A DNA stretch of 64,000 bases from Actinomyces oricola. GTDB lineage: Bacteria; Actinomycetota; Actinomycetes; Actinomycetales; Actinomycetaceae. The first letter of the stretch is position 1; each line of letters begins with the position of its first letter. Of the stretch, positions 57,453 to 64,000 are shown piece by piece. A model generated the notes under the pieces. It ran no database searches, was not told the origin of the DNA, and saw nothing but the letters and a program-made list of their open reading frames with translations. The translations under genes and the position numbers were made by a program. The DNA lies in assembly GCF_004104015.1 (NCBI RefSeq), contig NZ_RYFV01000006.1, forward strand, positions 1 through 64,000, given 5' to 3'.

Positions 57453-59098
57453 TGTCGCAGACATTCCTGGGGATGCCCCGCACCGGCGGCTGGCGCACCG
57501 ACGTCGAGCAGCCGGAGAACACCCTGCGCTGGGGCACGACCTTCCCGCAAGGCGCCCACCGCACCCTGGCCAACACCCAGATGCGCCGCAATCTGGGCCA
57601 CGCCACCCGCACTATTCGTTCCAAGCGCGCCCAGCGCGTCGTTGAAATGCCCGACTGGGAGCAGTTGCGCGACGCCGCCCAGGCCGTCAAGGCCGAGGTG
57701 GCCGCACGTCTGCCCGAGCTTCTGGAGCAGTTCGAGGCCAATGTGACCGCCCGCGGCGGCGTGGTCCACTGGGCGCGCGATGCTGGAGAGGCCAATCGGA
57801 TTATTGCGGGGATCATCGCCTCCAAGGGCGTCGACGACGTCGTCAAGGTCAAGTCCATGGCCACCCAGGAGACCAACCTCAATGAGTACCTGGCCGACCG
57901 GGGTATCACCGCCCACGAGACCGACCTGGCGGAGATGATCGTCCAACTCGCCGACGATATGCCCTCCCACATTGTGGTCCCGGCCATCCACCGCAACCGT
58001 TCGGAGGTGCGCGGTATCTTCCTGGATCGCATGGAGGACGCCCCCGCCGACCTGTCTGATGACCCGCGCGAACTCACCGCGGCGGCCCGCTCCCACCTGC
58101 GCCACAAGTTCCTGCGCGCCTCGGTGGCGGTCTCGGGCACCAATATGGGCGTGGCCGAGACCGGCACGGTCTCCATTTTCGAGTCCGAGGGCAATGGCCG
58201 CATGTGCCTGACCCTGCCCAACACCCTCATCACCCTCATGGGGATTGAGAAGCTGGTGCCGCGCTTCCAGGACGTGGAGATCTTCTCCCAGTTGCTGCCG
58301 CGCTCGGCCACCGGCGAGCGCATGAACCCCTACACCTCCATGTGGACGGGCGTGACCCCCGGCGACGGCCCCCAAGAGTTCCACCTGGTGCTCATGGACA
58401 ACGGGCGCACCAAAACCCTGGCCGACCCCATTGGGCGCTCGGCCCTGGCCTGCATCCGCTGCGGCTCGTGCATGAACATCTGCCCGGTCTACCAGCACAC
58501 CGGCGGTCACGCCTACGGCTCGGTCTACCCCGGGCCGATCGGCTCAATCCTCACCCCCCAGCTCACCCAGGGCCTGGCCGACGACGACCCCGTCCACACC
58601 CTGCCCTTCGCCTCCTCACTGTGCGGGGCCTGCGCGGAGGTGTGCCCGGTCAAGATCGACATCCCCACAATCCTCATTCACCTGCGTGCCCGCTCAGTGG
58701 ACGTTAAGCGCCGGGTGGTGCCGGACATGTGGGACGTGGGCATGGCCGCCTCCACACCGGTCATGTCGAACTCGTCCCTGTGGGAGGCGGCCTCCGAGGC
58801 GGTCAAGGCCACCGCCCTCGTGGGCGGCAAGGACGGGCGTATCGGCGCCCTGCCCTTCCCCGCCTCCATGTGGACCGGAGCGCGCGACCTGCCGGTAGCG
58901 CCGAGCGAGACCTTCCGCCAATGGTGGAGGCGCACGCACCCGGACACTGAGGCGAGCCAACCGGGGACGGGCCGAGACGCGGGCGCCGCCAGTCCAGTCG
59001 CGGCGCCGGATCCCGCCCCGGCACAGGCCCACGCACCGGTGCCGGCACGGCCTCCCGCCCCGGCGCAGCCCTCCGCACCGGCGAAGGAGGAGAACTGA
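57452..59098 (+). CDS. lutB: L-lactate oxidation Fe-S protein LutB (LldF)
   Basis: 548 residues from the ATG that overlaps the lutA stop. The N-terminal DUF162-type domain contains VKVKSMATQETNLNEYLADR, THAETDL-like spacing and VAETGTVSIFESEGNGRMCL. The ferredoxin-like part has two 4Fe-4S motifs, CIRCGSCMNICPVYQHTGG and CGACAEVCPVKIDIPTIL. A C-terminal DUF3390-like region ends in SETFRQWWRR. The last 55 residues are a Pro/Ala tail rich in short PAPA runs, unusual for the family. It overlaps lutC by one base (TGATG). The core is normal, so the enzyme should be functional. Confidence 0.95.
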   Translation: MSQTFLGMPRTGGWRTDVEQPENTLRWGTTFPQGAHRTLANTQMRRNLGHATRTIRSKRAQRVVEMPDWEQLRDAAQAVKAEVAARLPELLEQFEANVTARGGVVHWARDAGEANRIIAGIIASKGVDDVVKVKSMATQETNLNEYLADRGITAHETDLAEMIVQLADDMPSHIVVPAIHRNRSEVRGIFLDRMEDAPADLSDDPRELTAAARSHLRHKFLRASVAVSGTNMGVAETGTVSIFESEGNGRMCLTLPNTLITLMGIEKLVPRFQDVEIFSQLLPRSATGERMNPYTSMWTGVTPGDGPQEFHLVLMDNGRTKTLADPIGRSALACIRCGSCMNICPVYQHTGGHAYGSVYPGPIGSILTPQLTQGLADDDPVHTLPFASSLCGACAEVCPVKIDIPTILIHLRARSVDVKRRVVPDMWDVGMAASTPVMSNSSLWEAASEAVKATALVGGKDGRIGALPFPASMWTGARDLPVAPSETFRQWWRRTHPDTEASQPGTGRDAGAASPVAAPDPAPAQAHAPVPARPPAPAQPSAPAKEEN

Positions 59099-59748
59099 TG
59101 GACGCCAAGACCGCTATTCTTGCGCGCGCCCGCGACGCCATCTCCCGCTCCCAGCGCGGCCCGGTGCGCCCCGTTCCGCGCGACTACATCCGCACCGGCC
59201 AGGATGATCCTGGCTCCGCGGCCGTGGTGGCCGACATGGTCGACAAGCTGGAGGACTACTCGGCCGCCGTCGTCCAAGCACCCGCGGACACCGAGGTCCT
59301 TGACGGTATTGACACCCTCTTGGGCGAGGCGAGGGTCGTCGTCGTACCGGCGGGCCTACCCCAGGAGTACAAGAAAGCCGCCGCGCGCGGGGGCCGCCAG
59401 TTGCGCGAGGACTCCCGTCAGGCCCCCATTGCCACCCTGGAGCTGGACCAGGTGGACGCGGTGCTGACCTGCTCACGGGTGGGCATCTCCATCTCAGGGA
59501 CTATTGTCCTGGACGGTGAACCCGACCAGGGGCGCCGGGCTATCAGCCTGGTGCCGGACAAGCATGTTGTGGTCCTGGAGCGCCGGTCCATCGTGCCCAC
59601 GGTCCCCCAGGCGGTCGACGTGCTCGGCGAGCACCCCGCCCGCCCCATGACCTGGATTGCCGGCCCCTCGGCGACCAGCGACATTGAGCTGGTGCGGGTC
59701 AATGGAGTGCACGGTCCACGTAACTTGGGCGTCGTCATCGCGCACTAG
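59098..59748 (+). CDS. lutC: L-lactate oxidation protein LutC (LldG)
   Basis: 216 residues of the DUF162/LutC type, sharing a fold with the N-terminus of LutB. Conserved parts are VVVPAGLPQEYK, TCSRVGISISGTIVLDGEPD (family: the VGxAETGTIVL region, here shortened), ISLVPDKHVVVLERRSIVPT, and GPSATSDIELVRVNGVHGPR. The last block is the family signature. Its N-terminus is the usual variable helical part. As the third gene with single-base overlaps, it completes lutABC. No lutR/lldR regulator adjoins. Confidence 0.93.
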   Translation: MDAKTAILARARDAISRSQRGPVRPVPRDYIRTGQDDPGSAAVVADMVDKLEDYSAAVVQAPADTEVLDGIDTLLGEARVVVVPAGLPQEYKKAAARGGRQLREDSRQAPIATLELDQVDAVLTCSRVGISISGTIVLDGEPDQGRRAISLVPDKHVVVLERRSIVPTVPQAVDVLGEHPARPMTWIAGPSATSDIELVRVNGVHGPRNLGVVIAH

Positions 59749-59958
59749 AAGCCACTGAAGGGCCAAGGACCAGGCGCGCCGTCTCATTATTCCCGGATCG
59801 GGTGCAGCTCGCGCCCCGCCCAAGAGTGGAGTCCCGGAAGGCCTCGACGCTCGCCTTAACGCCTGGGACCCTGGAGGTGTGCGCCACCGACCGCATACGC
59901 CTGCGCGGAGGGGACCCGCCTGCGCGACCCGCCCGCGCGCTCACCGAAAGGACCCATC

Positions 59959-61413
59959 ATGACCACCCCCGCTCCACTGGCCCCGCCCTACGACCGCTCC
60001 GCCATCACCACCGGCATCGTTCACATGGGCGTGGGCGGCTTCCATCGCTCCCACCAGGCCATGTACGTCGACCGGCTCATGCGCCAGGGTCACGCCCGGG
60101 ACTGGGGCATTTGCGGCGTCGGCCTCATGCCGGCAGACACCCGCATGCGCGACGCCCTGGCCGGCCAGGACCACCTCTACACCCTCGTGCTCAAACACCC
60201 CGGCGGCAAACGCGAGTCCACCGTCATCGGCTCCATCCACAACTACCTCTACGCCCCCGACAACCCCCAGGCCGTCCTGGACCTCATGTGCGCACCGACC
60301 ACACGGATCGTCTCCCTGACCGTGACCGAGGGCGGCTACAACATTGACGACGCCACCGGCGCCTTCCGCACCACCTCGCCCGGCGCCGTCCACGACGCCG
60401 CCCACCCTCAGGACCCCACCACCAGTTTCGGCTTCATCGTTGAGGCTCTGCGGCGCCGCCGGGACGCCGGAACCAAGCCCTTCACCGTCATGAGCTGCGA
60501 CAACCTGCCGGGCAATGGGACCATTGCCCGCACCGCGGTCGTCGCCCAGGCCGCCATGAGCGACGCCGATCTGGCGCAGTGGATCGACCAGAACGTCGCC
60601 TTCCCGAACTGCATGGTTGACCGCATCACCCCGGCCACCACGCCCGCCGACATTGAGGAGGTCCGCGACCTCGACGGGGTTGTGGACGCCTGGCCCGTGG
60701 TCGCCGAGCCCTTCACCCAGTGGGTCCTGGAGGACTCCTTCCCGGCTGGGCGCCCCGCCTTCGAGCAGGCCGGAGCGCAGATGGTGGACGACGTCGTCCC
60801 CTACGAGCTCATGAAGCTCCGTCTGCTCAATGCCTCCCACCAGGGGCTGGCGCACTGGGGGCGGCTACTGGGCATTGAGTATGTGCACGAGGCCGCCGCT
60901 GACGTCGACATTGTGGCCTGGGTGCGCGCCTACCTGGAGCGCGAGGCCCGCCCCACGTTGCGCCCGGTGCCCGGGATTGACCTGGACGCCTACGTGGAGA
61001 CGCTTTTTGAGCGCTTCACCAACGAGGCCATTGCGGACACGCTCTTCCGCCTGGCGCAGGACGCCTCCAGCCGCATGCCCAAGTTCGTTCTCGGCACGGT
61101 GCGCGACAACCTCGCCTCTGGTGGACCGGTGCAGTTGGGGGCCGCCATGGTGGCCGCCTGGGCTCTGGGCGAGGAGGGCACGGACGAGTCCGGCGGCCGT
61201 ATTGAAATCGACGACCCCCTGGGCGACGAACTCATGGCCCTGGCCCGCCGCCAGCACGACGGGGAAGTTGGCGCCTTCCTCACCCACGAGGGGGTCTTCG
61301 GAGAGCTGGGCGGCAACTCGCGCTTCGTCGCCGCCTTCACCGAGGAGTTGACCGCCCTGCGCCAGCAGGGGGCGCGGGCCCGCATGCGGGCGCTCACCGC
61401 GCAGTCGCACTGA
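59959..61413 (+). CDS. Mannitol 2-dehydrogenase family polyol dehydrogenase
   Basis: 484 residues, zinc-independent long-chain polyol dehydrogenase that oxidises a sugar alcohol to a ketose with NAD+. The N-terminal nucleotide site is IVHMGVGGFHRSHQAMYVDR. VMSCDNLPGNGTIARTAVV and NCMVDRITPATTPADIE (the Asp-Arg-Ile-Thr-Pro block) follow. The catalytic KLRLLNASHQGLAHWGRLLG contains the conserved Lys and Asn-x-x-His. Mannitol/fructose is the usual pair, but arabinitol or fructuronate relatives share these motifs. GAAAGGACCC lies before ATG 59959. No PTS or regulator genes are beside it; the 210-nt spacer to lutC suggests its own promoter. Confidence 0.9.
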   Translation: MTTPAPLAPPYDRSAITTGIVHMGVGGFHRSHQAMYVDRLMRQGHARDWGICGVGLMPADTRMRDALAGQDHLYTLVLKHPGGKRESTVIGSIHNYLYAPDNPQAVLDLMCAPTTRIVSLTVTEGGYNIDDATGAFRTTSPGAVHDAAHPQDPTTSFGFIVEALRRRRDAGTKPFTVMSCDNLPGNGTIARTAVVAQAAMSDADLAQWIDQNVAFPNCMVDRITPATTPADIEEVRDLDGVVDAWPVVAEPFTQWVLEDSFPAGRPAFEQAGAQMVDDVVPYELMKLRLLNASHQGLAHWGRLLGIEYVHEAAADVDIVAWVRAYLEREARPTLRPVPGIDLDAYVETLFERFTNEAIADTLFRLAQDASSRMPKFVLGTVRDNLASGGPVQLGAAMVAAWALGEEGTDESGGRIEIDDPLGDELMALARRQHDGEVGAFLTHEGVFGELGGNSRFVAAFTEELTALRQQGARARMRALTAQSH

Positions 61414-61640
61414 GCAGCCCCGGGGCGGGCCGGCTCCCGGGCAGTGGCCCCGGTGCGGCCGGCCCGCCCCAGTCATCAGCCCCGGCGCCCGCGTACCGGT
61501 TCAGTCCATGACCGCTTCCAGATCATGACCGATTTCCCATTCTTCGGTTGAACAGCGCCTTGCCGCGCTTAGGCACAGTAGGCTGCTCGGATCCTGTGGC
61601 CTGACTCAATACTGGCCCCCTACAGGAAGGAAGAGCTTCC

Positions 61641-63212
61641 ATGCCTACCGCCCCAACCATCGCCGATGGTGGCAGCGCCGGCTCCGCCGCTTCCACCCGT
61701 TGGAGTCCCAGCACACTGCGCACGGGCCCCTCCCGGGAGGACCGGGGCCTGTTCGGCCACCCCAAGGGCCTTCCCTGGATGCTCAATGTCGAAATGTGGG
61801 AGCGCTTCTCCTACTACGGGATGCGGGCCATCCTCCTGTACTTCATCACCGACACCGTCACCAGCGGCGGCATGGGGATCGACGAGAACACCGGGCAAGT
61901 CATTCTGGCCGCCTACGGCGCCGCCGTATACCTGCTGGCGATCCCCGGAGGCATCTTCGCCGACCGGATCATTGGCCCGTGGCGCTCGGCCCTTTACGGG
62001 GGCGTGGTCATTATGGCCGGCCACCTGTGCCTGGCCGGCCCCACCGGTTTCCTGTCGTGGTTGGGCATTGTCCTGGTCGCCGTCGGCACCGGCTTCATTA
62101 AGCCGAACCTCTCAACGATCGTGGGCAGCCTCTACGACGATGACGACCCGCGCCGCGACGCCGGCTTCCAGCTGTTCTACATGTCGATCAACATTGGCTC
62201 CTTCGTCTCACCGTTCGCCACCGGCGGGCTGAGAGCCGCCTACGGGTACCACGCCGGCTTCGCCGCCGCCGCAGTGGGCATGGCTTTGGCTCTCGGAGCC
62301 TTCATTTACGGACGGCACAAGCTCTCGGCCTTCGCCTTCGACATCCCCAACCCCCTTGTCGGCCGGGACCGCGACAAGCTCCTCCTGGGATCCGCTGCGG
62401 CCGTCGTGGGCACGGGCCTGCTGACCGCCGGTATCTACATGGTCACCGGCGAGATGTCCTCGGCCATCGCCTACGCTCTCTTCTTCATTGCGACGGGCTC
62501 CTCATTGGCCTACTTCATGGTCATGTTCCGCTCCCGGAAAGTCGCCGACCACGAGCGCCGCCACTTGCGCGCCTACATCTCCTTGTGGATTGGGGCGGTC
62601 CTGTTCTGGATGATCTTCGAGCAGGCTTCAGGCAAGATGGCGACCTTCGCCCTGTCCCACACCGACGGGAGGACCCCCTTCTTCGGCTGGTCCTTCTCCC
62701 CCGAGTCCTACCAGTCGGTCAACCCGTTCACGGTCGTCATCCTGGCCCCCGTGGTCGGATGGTTCTTCACTCGGCGCGCGGGCCGCTTCCCCACCACCGT
62801 GGTCAAGTTCGCCACCGCCGTGCTCATAATCGGCCTGTCCGCCCTCCTGCTCGGGGTCGGCTTCGGAACCTGGACGGGCGGGGCGAGCCTGGCGCCATGG
62901 TGGTTCCTGGCGCTGGTCTTCGTAATCCAAACAGTGGCAGAGCTGTTCCTGTCCCCAGTGGGCCTGTCCACGACCACCGCGCTGGCGCCCAAGAGCTTCG
63001 CCTCCCAGGCCATGGCCCTGTGGTTCCTGTCCTCGGCCACCGGCCAGGGCCTGGCCGCCGTCGTCATTGAGAACACCGGCCACATTAGCGACGCCACCTA
63101 CTACTACGGCCTGGGGGCTGTGACAATCGTCGTGGCCCTGGGCCTGTACGCGGCCGCCCCTTGGACGCAGCGCCAGATGGCGGACATTGGCGCGGCCATG
63201 CGCAGTAACTAA
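61641..63212 (+). CDS. POT-family proton-coupled di/tripeptide transporter
   Basis: 523 residues and about 14 membrane segments. The POT (PTR2) signature is clear: EMWERFSYYGMRAILLYF (ExxERFxYY, proton coupling) and GTGFIKPNLSTIVGSLYDDD. FQLFYMSINIGSFVSP (PTR2 pattern 2) follows. Later blocks include AVLFWMIFEQASGKMATFAL, AELFLSPVGLSTTTALAPKS, and SSATGQGLAAVVI. The first 45 residues are a Ser/Thr-rich cytoplasmic tail. CAGGAAGGAAG gives the ribosome site. Imports small peptides as an amino-acid source. Isolated gene. Confidence 0.95.
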   Translation: MPTAPTIADGGSAGSAASTRWSPSTLRTGPSREDRGLFGHPKGLPWMLNVEMWERFSYYGMRAILLYFITDTVTSGGMGIDENTGQVILAAYGAAVYLLAIPGGIFADRIIGPWRSALYGGVVIMAGHLCLAGPTGFLSWLGIVLVAVGTGFIKPNLSTIVGSLYDDDDPRRDAGFQLFYMSINIGSFVSPFATGGLRAAYGYHAGFAAAAVGMALALGAFIYGRHKLSAFAFDIPNPLVGRDRDKLLLGSAAAVVGTGLLTAGIYMVTGEMSSAIAYALFFIATGSSLAYFMVMFRSRKVADHERRHLRAYISLWIGAVLFWMIFEQASGKMATFALSHTDGRTPFFGWSFSPESYQSVNPFTVVILAPVVGWFFTRRAGRFPTTVVKFATAVLIIGLSALLLGVGFGTWTGGASLAPWWFLALVFVIQTVAELFLSPVGLSTTTALAPKSFASQAMALWFLSSATGQGLAAVVIENTGHISDATYYYGLGAVTIVVALGLYAAAPWTQRQMADIGAAMRSN

Positions 63213-63375
63213 GCGGCTCAGCACAGCGGGGAGCAACCGGCCCCGACCGAGACGCCGCCGCTGGTCACCGCAGCGGGGAGCGACGCCCCTGCGCCCCATG
63301 AGGCGCCGTGGGGGCAGGCGGTGGCTCAGCGCAGCAGGGAGGGGAGTAACACTTCGCCCCGTAGACTGGGGCCCC
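63213..63375. promoter_or_regulatory. Spacer with a leaderless-type promoter for the last gene
   Basis: No gene is seen. GC-rich repeats containing CAGCGGGGAGC occur at about 63225 and 63271. TAGACT at 63362-63367 ends 8 nt before the GTG at 63376 with no Shine-Dalgarno between, as expected for a leaderless transcript. Confidence 0.5.
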
Positions 63376-64000
63376 GTGAGCGCGCGTGTCATCCTGCTGA
63401 CTGGACCCTCCGGGTCGGGTAAAACCTCCCTGCTGCGGCGTGTGGGGGCCCCGCGCCTCAACCTCGACGACTTCTACCGTGATGGCGACGAGCCGGAGAT
63501 GCCGCTGCTGGCCGGAGGGACCACCGGCCAGCAGGGCGCCAACTGGAAGGACGCCTCCCGGACCATTGACTGGGACCACCCGGCCTCCTGGGACGCCAAG
63601 CGGGCCATGGCCGCCATCCTTGAGTTGTGCACCAAGGGCAGCGCCCAGGTGCCGGTGTACTCCCTGCCGGACAACGCCACCGTGGGGTACACGAGCATGG
63701 ACATTGGGCAGGCGCCCGTGTTCGTCGCCGAGGGCGTCTTCGCCGCAGAACTGGTTCAAGGCTGCCGTGAGGCCGGGATCCTTGCCGAAGCCCTGGTGCT
63801 GCGCCGTCCTCGCCTCCAGACCTGGTGGCACCGCCTGCGCCGCGACCTGCACCAGCGCCGTAAGCCCGTCCACGTGCTCCTGGCCCGAGGACTGCGCCTG
63901 GCCCACGCCGAGCCCAGGGCGATTGCCCAGTGGGTCGCCAAGGGCTGCCGGGCCGTGGGAGTCGAGGAGTGCGAGGCCTGCATCCGCGGCCACTCCTCCT
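63376..64000 (+). CDS. Uridine kinase-like P-loop protein (runs off the right edge)
   Basis: 208 codons from GTG 63376, open at the window edge. The N-terminus VILLTGPSGSGKTSLLRRVG is a Walker A nucleotide-binding loop. RLNLDDFYRDGDEPEMP resembles the Asp-Asp-Phe-Tyr substrate loop of uridine kinases and phosphoribulokinases. TIDWDHPASWDAKRAMAAI and VFVAEGVFAAELVQ (lid/Walker B-like) continue the match. A basic helix LRRDLHQRRKPVHVL with lid arginines follows. The actinobacterial family is usually annotated as ATP-binding or uridine kinase-like without proven substrate. The C-terminus lies outside the window. Confidence 0.8.
   Translation, partial: MSARVILLTGPSGSGKTSLLRRVGAPRLNLDDFYRDGDEPEMPLLAGGTTGQQGANWKDASRTIDWDHPASWDAKRAMAAILELCTKGSAQVPVYSLPDNATVGYTSMDIGQAPVFVAEGVFAAELVQGCREAGILAEALVLRRPRLQTWWHRLRRDLHQRRKPVHVLLARGLRLAHAEPRAIAQWVAKGCRAVGVEECEACIRGHSS

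Overview
The window is a high-GC actinobacterial chromosome segment, most like Actinomyces or a close relative. The evidence is the secE-nusG-rplK-rplA / rplJ-rplL-rpoB-rpoC order, a 32-residue bS22 ribosomal protein beside a BldC-type regulator, radA next to disA, many GTG/TTG starts, and two genes that look leaderless. I assign this from gene content only; no database was searched.

Layout. 1-998: N-terminal part of an IS630-type transposase, then a spacer with very long C tracts. 999-13956 (minus strand): rpoC, rpoB, rplL, rplJ with an L10 leader, rplA, rplK, nusG, secE and tRNA-Trp, interrupted by one plus-strand prepilin-peptidase-like gene. RpoB carries Gly where nearly all bacteria have Asp (E. 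coli 516) in the rifampicin pocket. 14-28 kb: DUF4862-like protein, aspartate aminotransferase, Na+/alanine symporter, APH-fold protein, a two-component pair, adenosine deaminase, MurB, bS22, BldC, and the TrkH/TrkA potassium system.

27.9-41.9 kb is a carbohydrate region. On the minus strand lie an FGGY kinase, a TIM-barrel isomerase, a two-subunit transketolase, a SorC regulator, a TetR regulator, dhaK-dhaM without dhaL, and an aldose epimerase. The isomerase/kinase/split-transketolase set matches the described D-apiose pathway layout (aldose to ketose, ketose phosphate, then transketolase cleavage). The locus shows decay: a C-terminal permease remnant and an internally deleted ROK regulator lie where a transporter and its regulator would be expected. 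On the plus strand follow a GntR/HutC regulator, deoC under a promoter with a perfect 34-nt palindrome, and a full-length transketolase.

42-64 kb: orphan Tat lipoprotein binding protein, radA, disA, an Arg/Gly-rich membrane protein, mutY, an ArgA-like acetyltransferase, glpD-glpK and a phosphopantetheinyl transferase, lactate permease, a lipoprotein, lutABC lactate oxidation, a mannitol-type dehydrogenase, a POT peptide transporter, and a partial P-loop kinase at the right edge. Glycerol, lactate, polyol and pentose genes together suggest a heterotroph feeding on host- or plant-derived carbon sources.
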